The notes: generated from the sequence alone by a model not told the origin. A DNA stretch of 64,000 bases from Luteolibacter ambystomatis (GCF_018137965.1 NZ_CP073100.1:2046001-2110000); one strand, 5' to 3'; counted from the first letter of the stretch, positions 1 to 9,728 are shown. Made by a program: numbers and translations.

Positions 1-2217
1 GAAATTCGGCGAAGCCTGGGCGGCGCAGTGATCCACCAGACGCTCGACTTCCTGATCGGAAACGAAGGCACCTTGCGCGCGCTCCAGTTTCGCGGAACCC
101 GGCGGCAGATAGAGCATGTCGCCCTTGCCCACCAGTTTGTCCGCGCCCTTGGTATCGAGGATGACGCGCGAATCGAGCGCGGAGGACACCTGGAAGGCGA
201 TGCGCGAGGGAATGTTCGCCTTGATGATACCGGTGACCACGTCCGCGCGCGGCGTCTGTGTGGCGATGATGAGATGGATGCCGGCCGCACGAGCTTTTTG
301 CGCGATGCGGGCGATGCACATCTCGACATCCGCCGGAGCGGTCTGCATCAGGTCCGCAAGCTCGTCGATGAGCACGACGATGTACGGATAGCGGTCCGGC
401 ATCTCGTCCTCTTCCGGAATCAATTCGTCCTCGTCCGCTTCCGGGCCGAGTTCACCGGACTCCAGCGCGGATGCGATGGATTCGATGGCGTCCATATCCA
501 CCTCTTCCTCCTCCTCGGACTCCGGCTCCGGTTCGGGTGCGGCGGTCTTTTCCGGACGCACACGTTGGTTGTAGGCATCAAAATTGCGCACGCCTACCTT
601 GGCAAAGACGCGATAACGCTTCTCCATCTCATTGACCACCCACTTGAGCGCGGCCACGACCTTCTTCGGATCGGTGACCACCGGCACGACGAGGTGCGGC
701 AGCTTGTTGTACATCTGCATCTCGACCACCTTCGGGTCCACCATGATGAACCGCAGCTCATCCGGGCCGAACTTGAAGAGCATCGAGGCGATGATGGAAT
801 TGATGCACACCGACTTGCCGGAACCGGTGGCACCGGCGACGAGCAAATGCGGCATCGCGGCGAGGTCGGCGATGACCGTCTTGCCGTAGACATCCTTGCC
901 AAGCGCGAGCGGGATCTTCTTCTTCGCGGACTTGAACTCCGGATCGTCGATCAACTCACGCAGCGGCACGGCGACCTTCTTGGAATTCGCGATCTCGATA
1001 CCGACGGTGTCCTTGCCGGGAATGGGAGCGAGGATGTTGATGCGCTCCGCCTTGGTCGCGCGGGCGATGTCCGCCTCAAGCTGCGAGATACGGGACACGC
1101 GCAGACCGGTGCTCGGATAGATCTCGTAGCGGGTGATCGTCGGGCCGCGGGTGATGTCGCCCGGAGTCACATCGATGCCGAAGGCTTTGAGCGTCTCGAT
1201 GATGATCTGCTGGTTCGAAAAAAGCTCGTCTCGGTTCGCGGCTTCCGGAGCATCGTCCACCTCGATCTTGTCAAGCAGGTCGAAGCCCGGCGTTTCGTAG
1301 TCCTCGTAGCCGGTGGGCGTGAGCGACTGGTGGCCCGCTTTCTTCCGCTCGAAGGGTTTCGCCCCCGCCGGGACATCCACCAGACGGCGCTGCGAGGCAT
1401 CAATGATCTTCGGCACCGGCGTTTCGCGCAGGCCGAGTTCCGCCTGACCGTCGTCATCCGCAGCGGCTGCGGCCTGAGCCGAGGATGAGGCGGCTTTCGC
1501 GGCCTCGCGTTCGCGGCGGCGCTGCTCGCGCTGGCGTTCGCGCTCCGCGTCCAGTTCCGATTGGCGGGCCGAGGCTAGGCCTTCGGCTTCGCGGCGCTCC
1601 AGGAACGCGTGATAACGGAGACGACCCAGGCGATAGCAGGCCCGCACGAACTGGATCGGCGGCTGGCCGGTGAAAAGGATCAGCGCCACCAGATAACCGG
1701 TTCCGAACAGCAGCAGCGTGCCGATCCGACCGATCAGCCGCTCGAACACATAGCCGCCCACGCCATAGCCAACCACGCCACCCGGGCTGATGATCCGGCA
1801 GCGCGCGGCCCAATCCTTGAAAAAGAAATCCGCGGCGTGCAGCCAGACCGCTCCAGCCACCAGCAGGATCAGGAAACCCAGCACCTTGCGCGGCCACAGG
1901 CGGCCGTCGCGCAGCAGCTTCACCACGCCGAACCACACCAACGTCACCGGGATCAGCCATGCGGTGGCTCCGAACAAAAGGATCTGCACGAAGGCGAGGA
2001 TCGCCCCCACCGGCCCGATCAGGTTGCCCTCGCGGGGTCCGGTCTTGTTGGAAAACGGTTCCAGAAACCCGAACTGCGGCAGTCCGGACGGCGAATAGGA
2101 AACCAGTGCCAAAGTCAGCAATACGCCCACCGCGAGCAGGATGATGCCCGTGATCTCGTTCGACCACTTGGACGGTTCCGGCTCCTCACCGCGCTTTTTG
2201 TTCTCGTTCCGGGCCAT
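1..2217 (-). CDS. ftsK: DNA translocase FtsK (C-terminal end lies outside the window)
   Basis: FtsK pumps double-stranded DNA at the division septum to clear chromosome ends and activate XerCD recombination (family knowledge). The 739 visible residues show four membrane spans near residues 22-44, 70-98, 111-131 and 164-184, an Arg/Glu/Ala-rich linker at about 195-250, and the RecA-like motor with Walker A GATGSGKSV near 456-464 and Walker B VVLIDELADLM near 610. An acidic stretch of about 55 residues (roughly 552-607, rich in Glu, Asp and Pro) sits between Walker A and Walker B, where the FtsK proteins I know have a short loop. The gamma DNA-reading domain is beyond the left edge. The ATG at 2217 is chosen because a short charged leader directly precedes the first span. 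The identification is secure. Confidence 0.95.
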   Translation of the reverse strand, partial: MARNENKKRGEEPEPSKWSNEITGIILLAVGVLLTLALVSYSPSGLPQFGFLEPFSNKTGPREGNLIGPVGAILAFVQILLFGATAWLIPVTLVWFGVVKLLRDGRLWPRKVLGFLILLVAGAVWLHAADFFFKDWAARCRIISPGGVVGYGVGGYVFERLIGRIGTLLLFGTGYLVALILFTGQPPIQFVRACYRLGRLRYHAFLERREAEGLASARQSELDAERERQREQRRREREAAKAASSSAQAAAAADDDGQAELGLRETPVPKIIDASQRRLVDVPAGAKPFERKKAGHQSLTPTGYEDYETPGFDLLDKIEVDDAPEAANRDELFSNQQIIIETLKAFGIDVTPGDITRGPTITRYEIYPSTGLRVSRISQLEADIARATKAERINILAPIPGKDTVGIEIANSKKVAVPLRELIDDPEFKSAKKKIPLALGKDVYGKTVIADLAAMPHLLVAGATGSGKSVCINSIIASMLFKFGPDELRFIMVDPKVVEMQMYNKLPHLVVPVVTDPKKVVAALKWVVNEMEKRYRVFAKVGVRNFDAYNQRVRPEKTAAPEPEPESEEEEEVDMDAIESIASALESGELGPEADEDELIPEEDEMPDRYPYIVVLIDELADLMQTAPADVEMCIARIAQKARAAGIHLIIATQTPRADVVTGIIKANIPSRIAFQVSSALDSRVILDTKGADKLVGKGDMLYLPPGSAKLERAQGAFVSDQEVERLVDHCAAQASPNF

Positions 2218-2325
2218 TTTCGGACACGGCAGCATCCCCCGCCCGACCTCAACCGGCAAGATTGTTTTCGCAACCGGAATATTTGGGAATCCGTAGCAAT
2301 GCCCGGTCGGATGGCTACAGGGGGC

Positions 2326-2703
2326 TTATTCCCACGCGCGGGCTCCCACTCCGGAGTCCCCCGGCATGTAGCCGACGTATCCTCCTGTGGCACCGGTTTT
2401 CATGACCTTGGCGTCCACCGCCTTGCCGCTGGCGATGAGGAAATCCACCTCTTTCTCATCGCCACGGTAGTGCCAGATCTCGCCGCCATCGTGGGAAGGA
2501 CGCTTGGAATCCGGCTGGCCCCAACGGGCGAGGATTTCCCCGGCGGATGGGTTCCGGCCCGAGGCGTCTTCCGCGATCTGCCCCTTCCTCCCGATCCGGA
2601 AGGAGGAGTATTGGTCATCCTTGAAGCGGACGATGCCGCCTCCCACACAACCGGAGAGGGCGACGGCGAACAGAGCGGACAGCAGGAATGAAAGCGGTTT
2701 CAT
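2326..2703 (-). CDS. small lipoprotein of unknown function
   Basis: A 125-residue protein beginning MKPLSFLLSALFAVALSGC, a lipoprotein signal with the lipidated Cys at residue 19. The mature part is Gly-rich and polar (SSFRIGRK, ARWGQPDSKR, WHYRGDEKEVDFLI, then a Gly-rich tail). The ARWGQPD segment followed by WHYRG resembles small SmpA/BamE-type lipoproteins, in which a 'GxPd' turn precedes a W-Y strand, but I cannot assign it firmly. It lies between ftsK and the divergently transcribed manA. A much longer frame continues upstream of the ATG at 2703 but only antisense to manA, so the signal-peptide Met is used as the start. Confidence 0.75.
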   Translation of the reverse strand: MKPLSFLLSALFAVALSGCVGGGIVRFKDDQYSSFRIGRKGQIAEDASGRNPSAGEILARWGQPDSKRPSHDGGEIWHYRGDEKEVDFLIASGKAVDAKVMKTGATGGYVGYMPGDSGVGARAWE

Positions 2704-2799
2704 GAAACAAGTGGAGCGCTTCGGCTCCCTATCGCTCTCACAGCTCCGGCGAAGATCAATGATCTTTTCAATCGCGCCTGCGGTCTGGCAGCTTCGGGC

Positions 2800-3738
2800 G
2801 TGGCTCCCATTACCTTCACCCCTCTCTACATGGACCGCGTCTGGGGCGGCCGTGAATTGGAACGCGTCTATGGCCGTGCGCTGCCGGATACCACGACGCC
2901 GTTTGGTGAGGCCTGGGAAATCGTGGACCGCGATCCGGAGCAATCGGTGGTGAACTTCGGAGCCTACGCTGGCAAGTCCCTGCACGAACTGTGGACGCAA
3001 CATCGTGAGAAAATCTTTGGCGCGGGACTGCCGGGCTCGGAGCGTTTCCCGATCCTGATCAAGATCCTCGATTCCCGGGATGACCTCTCCATCCAGGTGC
3101 ATCCGCCGGTTCATCTGGCGGCGGAGCTCGGCGGTGAACCGAAGACGGAGATGTGGGTGATCGCCGCCGCCGATGCAGGTGCGAAGCTGTATGTGGGACT
3201 GAGGAATGGAGTCACACGCGGGCATTTCGAAACCGCCATCGCCCATGGCACCGTCGCGGAGGTCGTACATGCCATCGCGCCACAGGTTGGCGAATCGATC
3301 TTCATCCCCTCCGGCCGCCTGCATGCGATCGGCGCGGGCCTGCTGATCCATGAGATCCAACAGAACTCGGACACCACCTACCGCGTGTTCGACTGGAACC
3401 GCATGGGTCTCGATGGCAAGCCGCGCGCGCTGCACGTGGAGCAATCGCTGGCGAGCATCGACTTCGAGGACTTCGAGCCGGGCATGGATGTGCCGCAGGG
3501 TGAGGTGCTGGCGGAGTGTGAATATTTCCGCACTTCGCGCCGCGCGCTGGTGGATGGCGATCTGATCGCAAATCCCGATCCTGAGCGTTTCAGCATCGTC
3601 GGCGTGGTGGAAGGTGCGTTGGTCAGCACGGATAACCGGCGCTTCGTGAAGGGGGACTACATTCTCCAACCGAAAGGCGCGCCGCCGCTGGTGGCGGAGG
3701 GTGATGCGGTGGTGTTACAGGTGGAGATGCCGAAGTAG
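2800..3738 (+). CDS. manA: mannose-6-phosphate isomerase, class I (short form)
   Basis: Interconverts mannose-6-phosphate and fructose-6-phosphate in the cytosol, linking mannose use and GDP-mannose synthesis to glycolysis (family knowledge). The 312 residues match the short Bacillus-type family: the opening PLYMDRVWGGREL, the metal-site QVHPP at 99-103, Glu117 in KTEMWV, and GRLHAIGAGLLIHEIQQ (His175) followed by SDTTYRVFDWNR. The C-terminal cupin half is complete. The GTG at 2800 is preferred over the Met at residue 11 because family members carry the short strand before the DRVWGG motif. It stands alone, convergent with the M81 peptidase gene and divergent from the lipoprotein gene. Confidence 0.93.
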   Translation: MAPITFTPLYMDRVWGGRELERVYGRALPDTTTPFGEAWEIVDRDPEQSVVNFGAYAGKSLHELWTQHREKIFGAGLPGSERFPILIKILDSRDDLSIQVHPPVHLAAELGGEPKTEMWVIAAADAGAKLYVGLRNGVTRGHFETAIAHGTVAEVVHAIAPQVGESIFIPSGRLHAIGAGLLIHEIQQNSDTTYRVFDWNRMGLDGKPRALHVEQSLASIDFEDFEPGMDVPQGEVLAECEYFRTSRRALVDGDLIANPDPERFSIVGVVEGALVSTDNRRFVKGDYILQPKGAPPLVAEGDAVVLQVEMPK

Positions 3739-3833
3739 CACAAGCATTCCTGCTGTGGGTGTTCGCGGCGGACTGTGGGGACAATCCGCGAGTCTCCCCA
3801 CGAATCCGCTCCACCCACGCGCAAGTTGAAAAC

Positions 3834-5294
3834 TTACGCTACTACTTGAACCTCGAAATCCCCCGGATCGAATCCATCGTCCAGCGGATAGAACGGCCTG
3901 CGCACACGTTTGAAAGGCAGTTTCGGAATGTCCTGATTTACGGCACCCGTCGTAAGTGCGAGGAACGCATGGCTGGCCGCATCGCGGAGTTCCGGCTCCA
4001 GATAGCCGATCTTCACCACCGTCAGCTCATGTTCCTTCGGATCAAGACCGAGGCGCGTGAACTCATGGATGACATGGAACGGCTTGCGGCGGCTGGTGAG
4101 AATGACATTCACGCCACCGGCACGCAGCACGGCGAGATCGCCACCCACGACATCGTCCGGAGAAAGAAGCACGACTTCACCCTCCACCTCCAGCGGGCGG
4201 GCATGCACGGGATCGAGCTTTCCACCGAGCGAAACCTTCACGTATGCACCCACGCCCGCATCGTAGCAAACGCGGACCGCAGCCGGATCCGGCATGCTCG
4301 CATAGATCGCCGTAGCCGCACCGGATGCGAAGTCCGGATGCGCGAGCAAGCGCCCGATGAACGTCGGGATGTCCCCCGCCCCGCCTGCGGTCGGGTTGTC
4401 ACCGGAGTCGCTGATGAAAACGGCCTTCTGTTTGAGCGCGGCGGCCTTCGCGATGCAGGTGTCCGCATCGTGGGCCTCCACGCAGAAATCGAAATCATAA
4501 CGCGCATCCCAATACACACGCGCGATCCGCACCGTTTCCTCACGACACGCGGTTTCATCGGTGCCGGTCACCACCACCGTCGCCGAGGTGCGCGGTTCAT
4601 CCGCCCATACGTATCCCACCCACAGCGAGGCATCGAGGATGCCGGGTCGTATGTCGGAGAGCTTGAGCGTCTGATAAACACTACGGCCCGGTTCCACAAA
4701 GGTGCTGGTGCGTTCACCCGGCAGGCCCACGGGGATCCGCGCCCACGCGCGCACCGGCCGAGTGCCATCGTCCAGGCATTGCAATAGCAGACGGCACGCT
4801 TTCTCCCGAGTATCGAGGTAATCGATGTGCGGAGCCTCGCGATACGCGGTGAAAAGATCCACCTCCTTCACCAGCTCCGGCGTGACATTGCCATGCAGGT
4901 CCATGCCGGTGGTGATGAGACATTCCGGCCCCACCACCTCGCGGATCGCTCGGGCGAGATCGGCCTCGGCATCGTCCGTGCCCACCACGTTCATCGCGCC
5001 ATGGATGTCGAAGTAAAACCCATCCAGCGGCAGCACCGCGCGGATGCCGTCGAGCAGTTCGTTCTTCATCGCCGCGTAATCCGCCGCGCGCACCGAGCCT
5101 CCGGGAATCGCCTTCGCCTGGAGAATCGGAAACCACGTGATGTCTTCACGACCGTGGAAATTCCACTCTGGCATGAAGGGATAGCGGACCTGCATTTCCT
5201 GCCCGCGGAGAATCAGGAAGTCCTCCACCCCGCTGGTCAGCGGTGAGAACGTACAACTTTCAATGGCGATGCCGCCGATGGCGATGCGATACAT
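3834..5294 (-). CDS. M81 family metallopeptidase (MlrC-like)
   Basis: A 486-residue protein of the M81/MlrC family, named for the zinc hydrolase that finishes microcystin breakdown. Most bacterial members have unknown natural substrates, probably small peptides or amides. It begins MYRIAIGGIAIESCTFSP, a variant of the family signature in which Cys replaces the usual Asn of ESNTFSP. The metal-binding segments are MDLHGNVT at 131-138 and YREAPHIDYLDT at 151-162. The C-terminal half has FISDSGDNPTAGGAGD, another family hallmark. There is no signal peptide, so it should be cytosolic. Only 18 bases separate it from the upstream cutC on the same strand, which suggests cotranscription. Confidence 0.88.
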   Translation of the reverse strand: MYRIAIGGIAIESCTFSPLTSGVEDFLILRGQEMQVRYPFMPEWNFHGREDITWFPILQAKAIPGGSVRAADYAAMKNELLDGIRAVLPLDGFYFDIHGAMNVVGTDDAEADLARAIREVVGPECLITTGMDLHGNVTPELVKEVDLFTAYREAPHIDYLDTREKACRLLLQCLDDGTRPVRAWARIPVGLPGERTSTFVEPGRSVYQTLKLSDIRPGILDASLWVGYVWADEPRTSATVVVTGTDETACREETVRIARVYWDARYDFDFCVEAHDADTCIAKAAALKQKAVFISDSGDNPTAGGAGDIPTFIGRLLAHPDFASGAATAIYASMPDPAAVRVCYDAGVGAYVKVSLGGKLDPVHARPLEVEGEVVLLSPDDVVGGDLAVLRAGGVNVILTSRRKPFHVIHEFTRLGLDPKEHELTVVKIGYLEPELRDAASHAFLALTTGAVNQDIPKLPFKRVRRPFYPLDDGFDPGDFEVQVVA

Positions 5295-5312
5295 GACGAT
5301 GACAAAAGGAAA

Positions 5313-6047
5313 TCAGGAGTCCTTGGAGAGGATGCCACGGATGGCGGCTTCATCGGCGATCTTGCGGGAGAACTCCGGCGGATAAAGCGCGGCTCCCATC
5401 GCCGGGCGGTGATTGCGCCAGTTCATGCCGCTGTCCACGGTCTTGCGGCAGCTCAGGTGGAACTCGGACGCTTCTGTCAGGGCGGCGATCTTCGCGATAT
5501 TCCGCGGGGTGATGCCGCCACCTGGCAGGATGATGAGGCGTTCACCGGCTTTCTTCACCAGTTCCCGGATCACCTCCGCGCCTTCCAAGACGCTGGCTTC
5601 CTGGCCGGACGTGAGGATGCGATGCACACCCATAGATGCGAGGGTTTCCATCGATTCGAACGGATCGCGCGAGACATCGAAGGCGCGATGGAAGGTCACT
5701 TGCAATGGTCCCGCCGCCTCGATCAAGGCGCGCGTCTTGTCTTCATCCACGCGGCCATCCGCAAGCAAGGCTCCGATCACAATGCCATCCGCACCGAACT
5801 TCCGCGCCACGGCCACATCCTCCAGCATCGTCTCCATCTCCGCATCATCGTAAAGGAAATCCCCGCCGCGCGGACGGATGATCACCATCAGGCCGAGCGA
5901 CACGCGCTGGCGAACCGCCCGAATCATCCCCGCACTGGGCGTAATGCCACCCTCCATCAATCCGGCGCAAAGTTCCACTCTCACCGCTCCCGCGCGCTCC
6001 GCGGCCACGGCGCTTTCCACCGAATCAATGCAGATTTCCAACTTCAC
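5313..6047 (-). CDS. cutC: CutC family protein (TIM-barrel, putative copper homeostasis)
   Basis: A 244-residue TIM-barrel protein with the family signatures RVELCAGLMEGGITPS near residues 23-38, IRPRGGDFLY near 57-66, GADGIVIGAL near 89-98, TFHRAFD near 118-124, RILTSGQEA near 142-150 and LPGGGITPRN near 172-181. CutC was first linked to copper tolerance in E. coli, but the true biochemical role remains unsettled. The start is a GTG at 6047 coding for the expected MKLEICIDS opening. It is followed at 18 bases by the M81 peptidase gene, so the two probably form an operon. Upstream lies a palindromic repeat. Confidence 0.93.
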   Translation of the reverse strand: MKLEICIDSVESAVAAERAGAVRVELCAGLMEGGITPSAGMIRAVRQRVSLGLMVIIRPRGGDFLYDDAEMETMLEDVAVARKFGADGIVIGALLADGRVDEDKTRALIEAAGPLQVTFHRAFDVSRDPFESMETLASMGVHRILTSGQEASVLEGAEVIRELVKKAGERLIILPGGGITPRNIAKIAALTEASEFHLSCRKTVDSGMNWRNHRPAMGAALYPPEFSRKIADEAAIRGILSKDS

Positions 6048-6118
6048 GCCGCCGAGTGAACCTCATTGGCCCCGGGATGCCAGCGGGAATCTCACAGACC
6101 TGTTCGTGGCATTTTTTT

Positions 6119-6231
6119 GACCACAGATTTCGCAGATTACACAGATTTGAAGAGGGGGAAAAGGTGCTACTACAAGAATGAAGGGCTGACCGCCGCTCTC
6201 TTCAATCAGCGAAATCCGTGTAATCTGTGGT
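6119..6231. repeat. inverted repeat of the GACCACAGATTT family
   Basis: Two arms of about 28 bases at 6119-6147 and 6204-6231 are reverse complements of each other with a few mismatches; their core is GACCACAGATTTCGCAGATT. They flank an unrelated 56-base spacer. A further degenerate arm (CAATCCGTTCAATCCGTGGT) follows at about 6297. The same family recurs at 29036-29116 and, as one arm, at 52593-52612. It fills the gap between cutC and the MBL hydrolase gene. No coding potential is seen here. Confidence 0.8.
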
Positions 6232-6331
6232 TTCCTTTCCCGGGAGGCCATGGAGGCACCGACGGGTATGTGGAGCCGACGACACTCTTTCCCCAATCCG
6301 TTCAATCCGTGGTCAAAACGCCCCGGTGAGC

Positions 6332-7141
6332 TCAATCGCAGAACTCCAACGAGAATCGCGGCTCCTCCACCAGCGACCACCACGGTGAAACCTCGCCGCA
6401 CGCGCAATGCAGGCTCACGTGCCTGTGTCCCGCCCGCTCCAGCGAACAGCGAATCGCGGAAATCGCCGTGTCCGGATGATTGCAGTCCTGGCTGAGATGG
6501 CCGAGCACCACCCGGCGCAAGCCCGGATGCGCCAGCTCCGCCACCAGTTCAGCGGCCTGTGCATTGGAAAGATGCCCGTGACGCGAGCTGATGCGCTGCT
6601 TCGTGGACCACGGACGTTTCGTGTCCGCTTCCAGCAATGCATCATCGTAGTTCGCCTCGACGAAAAGACCATGCACGCCGCGCAACCGGTCCACCATGCT
6701 CCGCGTGACAAAGCCCGCATCGCTGAGCAGGCCGAAACGCGATTCCTGATGATGGAACACGAAGCCCACCGGATCGACCGCATCGTGCTGGATCGCGAAG
6801 GCCTCGATTTCAAAAGCACCAATGCGAAATCCCTGCCCGGCGGTGAAGACTCGCCACGTCGCTCCCTCAATACCCGTGTCCTTCACCACCCGTGCGGTCG
6901 CCGCAGTGGCATAGATCGGCACCGGCATTTGCTTGAGCAGCACCCGCAGCCCGCGGATGTGGTCGCCGTGTTCGTGGGTGAGCAGGATGCCATCGAACGA
7001 GCCCGGATCAGCCCCGATCGACTGGAGGCGCGTCACCAACTGCTTCGCGCTCAATCCCGCATCCACCAGCAGGCGCGTGCCTCCCGCTTCGACCACCGTC
7101 GAATTCCCCGAACTCCCGCTGCCCAGCACCGCAAACCGCAT
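6332..7141 (-). CDS. MBL-fold metallohydrolase, WalJ/YycJ-like
   Basis: A 269-residue metallo-beta-lactamase-fold protein. It opens MRFAVLGSGSSGNSTVVE, the usual start of the WalJ/YycJ group, and carries LLTHEHGDHI near residue 54, the metal-binding HxHxDH motif. Later ligand segments are SDAGF, SRHGHLSN and VLGHLSQDCN. WalJ-type enzymes are thought to be 5' exonucleases tied to DNA repair or replication timing; the exact substrate is unproven. An upstream in-frame extension of 20 residues is rejected because it is Arg-rich and lies before the conserved start. It is divergent from the AsmA-like gene 100 bases away. Confidence 0.9.
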   Translation of the reverse strand: MRFAVLGSGSSGNSTVVEAGGTRLLVDAGLSAKQLVTRLQSIGADPGSFDGILLTHEHGDHIRGLRVLLKQMPVPIYATAATARVVKDTGIEGATWRVFTAGQGFRIGAFEIEAFAIQHDAVDPVGFVFHHQESRFGLLSDAGFVTRSMVDRLRGVHGLFVEANYDDALLEADTKRPWSTKQRISSRHGHLSNAQAAELVAELAHPGLRRVVLGHLSQDCNHPDTAISAIRCSLERAGHRHVSLHCACGEVSPWWSLVEEPRFSLEFCD

Positions 7142-7241
7142 GGCGGTGGATGCTACGGGACCCGCCCGGCGGCGGCAATCCCGGACGCGGGATGATTGCA
7201 ATCGCGCTACACCGGCCTAGGATGCGTCATCCCTTCACGGC

Positions 7242-9728
7242 ATGACCCGGCTCCACTTTTTCCGCAACCTCCGCACGGCGATCCTGCTGCTGATGGTCTG
7301 CACGGTGGTGGTGGCGGTCGGCGGCCTGTGGTGGGCGAATGCCACCGGCCTGCCGGAGACGTGGCGGCAGATGATGGAGCACGAGTTGGAAAAGCAGGGC
7401 CTCCACGTCAGCGTGGCCAGCCTCAGCTACCAGCCCTTCCACGGCGGCCTCGTCGCCACGGAGATCCGCGTGTTTTCGGACGAATCCCGCACCCGCCAGA
7501 TCTCGCGGATGGAACGCGTGGCGATCGATTTCGACAAGAGCCTGCTGGCCCGCGGCCAGATGAAGCTCACCAAGCTCGCACTCAAGGATGGCCGTCTCGA
7601 TCTGCCCGTCGACCCCGCCAACCCGCAGGGCGAGATGCTGGAGGCCAGCCATGTGAATGCCACCATCGCCATGCCCGGTGGCCGCGTGCTGGAGATCCGT
7701 GATGCCAGCGGCGAGATCGAGGGCATCGAGGTCACTCTCGCCGCCCGCATCCTGGGCTACCGCCCCGCGCTCACCGCCCAAGCCGCGGATGATCCTAACC
7801 GCAAGGCCCGGCTGGAGTTGCTCAAACGCTGCCTTGATGAAGCCCGCAACTGGCGGTTCGATGAAAAAGAGCGCCCGAAGCTCAACATCGCCATCGACGG
7901 CGATTTCGCGGACCGTTCCACGCTCCATGGCCGCGTGAAATTCAGCGCGAAGGACGTGGAACGCGGCGGCCACCCCCTCCAGCGTGTGGCCGCGGAGGCG
8001 GAGTGGACCGGCACCCTGCTCACCGTCACCTCGCTCAAGGCCTCCGACCGCCGCGGCGATCTGGAAGGACGGCTCGACTACGATCTCGCAGGCCGCGAGG
8101 GCCGCTTCGGTTTCAGCTCCGGCCTCGATCTGCCTCGCCTGCTGCGTTCGTGGTTCGGCGTGGATTCCATCCACGATGTCACCTTGGCCGGTGAGCAACG
8201 GATCGAGAGTTCCGGCGAATTCCGTCTCGTAGATGGCGGGCCGCCGGAGGTGAAGCTGACCGGCTCCGCCAGCCTCAAGGCGCTGATGATCCGCGGCACC
8301 GCCTTCGATTCGTTCGAAACCGCATTCTCCTGGAGCAAGGGCAACCTGTTCCTGCGCGACATCAAGGTGCTGCGCCGCGATGGCCAGCTCACCGGCAAGC
8401 TGCTGCTCCAGGACGACTACATCCGTGTCGCACTGCGCTCGAATTTTCCGCTCGCGGTCGCCCGCCCGTTCTTCGCCGGCCAACCGTTCGGCCGCGTGCT
8501 CAATGACTTCACCGAGAACGAGCACACCAAGGTGGATGCGAATCTCGAATGCGGCTGGGACCTCCATGACGTCCACTCGTGGGTCGTCAGCGGCCATGGC
8601 CGGGTGGACAACTGCACCTATCGCGGCACGCCCTTCCTCGTCGCGGAAACCGATCTCGATCTCAGCCACAGCGCCCTCGATTTCCGGAATGGAGCCGTCA
8701 CCTTCGATTACCGGAACTACGGCCTGCAGCGCGCCTTCGATGGACCGCGGACCGGCTCGCTGAAAGTGAAGCAGGTCCGCTACGACAGCGAGGCGGACAC
8801 CGTGGCCATCTCCAATGTGGAGGGCACCTTCTGGCCCGCGCCGCTGGTGCGGATGTTCGCCCGCGGCATCGCGGAGGATCTGGAGCAATACCGCTTCCAC
8901 CAGCCCCCCGTGCTGCAATGCTCCGGCCTGGTCGATACCATCGGCAAGGGTCGCACCGATCTGAAGATCTCCTTCAAAACCAACGCCCCGGCCACCTACG
9001 AGTTCATCGACAAGGACCTGCTGCTGGAATCGCCTTCCGCCAATGTCCGCATCCAGAATGAAAAGGTCGTGGTGGACAATCTCGCCTTCCGCGCCTTCGG
9101 CGGTCCGGTCAATGGCACCGTCACCCGCAATCCCGGACGGGATGCCGGCTTGAGCGGCGAGTTCAGTTGGACCCGGCTCTCGTTCAATGATGTTGGCGAG
9201 CTTTACGGATTCGATCCCAAGGGCGGCGGCCAGCTCACCGGCCGCATCGAGTTCACCTGCGGCACCCACGGTGTGGACAAGCTGAACGGCCGCGGCCTGA
9301 TGGCTCTGGAAAAAGGCGAGCTCTTCTCCGTACCCATCTTCGGCCCGCTCTCACCGCTCATCGCCGGCATCCTCGCCAACCGCAAGGCGGGCTTCCAGCA
9401 TGCCAAGGACGCCTTCTGCACCTTCGTCATCCAGGACGGCGTCCTGAAAACCAATGATTTCCGCACCGCCACTTCCTCACTCGCCTTCACCGGAGATGCC
9501 CGCGTGGATCTCACCAAGGTCACGCTGGACATGACCATGCGCATGAACACCCGCGGTCTGCTCGGCGTGCTCACCCTGCCACTGCGTCCGTTCTCCGGTC
9601 TCTTCCAATTCCACGGCAGCGGCCCGCTCCGCGATCCCGAGTGGCGGAATGTCATGTTCACCTCGCCGCCGAAGGACCAGGAAGACGCCCTGATGAACCC
9701 GCCCAAGGCAATCATCGCGGAGCCTTGA
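7242..9728 (+). CDS. AsmA-like envelope protein
   Basis: An 828-residue protein with one N-terminal membrane anchor at about residues 13-33, followed by a long beta-rich periplasmic region without enzyme motifs. The first 130 residues (ENLEKQGL-like opening, VSVASLSYQPFHGGLVA, RMERVAIDFD) and the C-terminal region (GELFSVPIFGPLSPLI near 690, then the repetitive FTGDARVDL and MTMRMNTRGLLG strands) fit the AsmA/TamB-like superfamily, whose members form hydrophobic grooves moving phospholipids between membranes. The end LRPFSGLFQFHGSGPLRDP is typical of such C-terminal domains. The assignment to a specific subfamily is uncertain. It stands alone on the plus strand. Confidence 0.8.
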   Translation: MTRLHFFRNLRTAILLLMVCTVVVAVGGLWWANATGLPETWRQMMEHELEKQGLHVSVASLSYQPFHGGLVATEIRVFSDESRTRQISRMERVAIDFDKSLLARGQMKLTKLALKDGRLDLPVDPANPQGEMLEASHVNATIAMPGGRVLEIRDASGEIEGIEVTLAARILGYRPALTAQAADDPNRKARLELLKRCLDEARNWRFDEKERPKLNIAIDGDFADRSTLHGRVKFSAKDVERGGHPLQRVAAEAEWTGTLLTVTSLKASDRRGDLEGRLDYDLAGREGRFGFSSGLDLPRLLRSWFGVDSIHDVTLAGEQRIESSGEFRLVDGGPPEVKLTGSASLKALMIRGTAFDSFETAFSWSKGNLFLRDIKVLRRDGQLTGKLLLQDDYIRVALRSNFPLAVARPFFAGQPFGRVLNDFTENEHTKVDANLECGWDLHDVHSWVVSGHGRVDNCTYRGTPFLVAETDLDLSHSALDFRNGAVTFDYRNYGLQRAFDGPRTGSLKVKQVRYDSEADTVAISNVEGTFWPAPLVRMFARGIAEDLEQYRFHQPPVLQCSGLVDTIGKGRTDLKISFKTNAPATYEFIDKDLLLESPSANVRIQNEKVVVDNLAFRAFGGPVNGTVTRNPGRDAGLSGEFSWTRLSFNDVGELYGFDPKGGGQLTGRIEFTCGTHGVDKLNGRGLMALEKGELFSVPIFGPLSPLIAGILANRKAGFQHAKDAFCTFVIQDGVLKTNDFRTATSSLAFTGDARVDLTKVTLDMTMRMNTRGLLGVLTLPLRPFSGLFQFHGSGPLRDPEWRNVMFTSPPKDQEDALMNPPKAIIAEP

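Noticed and set aside
28..1488. 486-codon plus-strand open frame at the left edge
   Set aside because: Antisense to ftsK, whose Walker motifs read on the minus strand.
2704..3669. Extension of the small lipoprotein frame to 3669
   Set aside because: The added part is antisense to manA, and the internal Met opens a perfect lipoprotein signal.
7227..9269. 680-codon open frame on the minus strand
   Set aside because: It is antisense to the AsmA-like gene and is kept open by the high third-position GC of the real gene. Its protein is a low-complexity mix of Gly, Ala, His, Arg and Glu with no domain.
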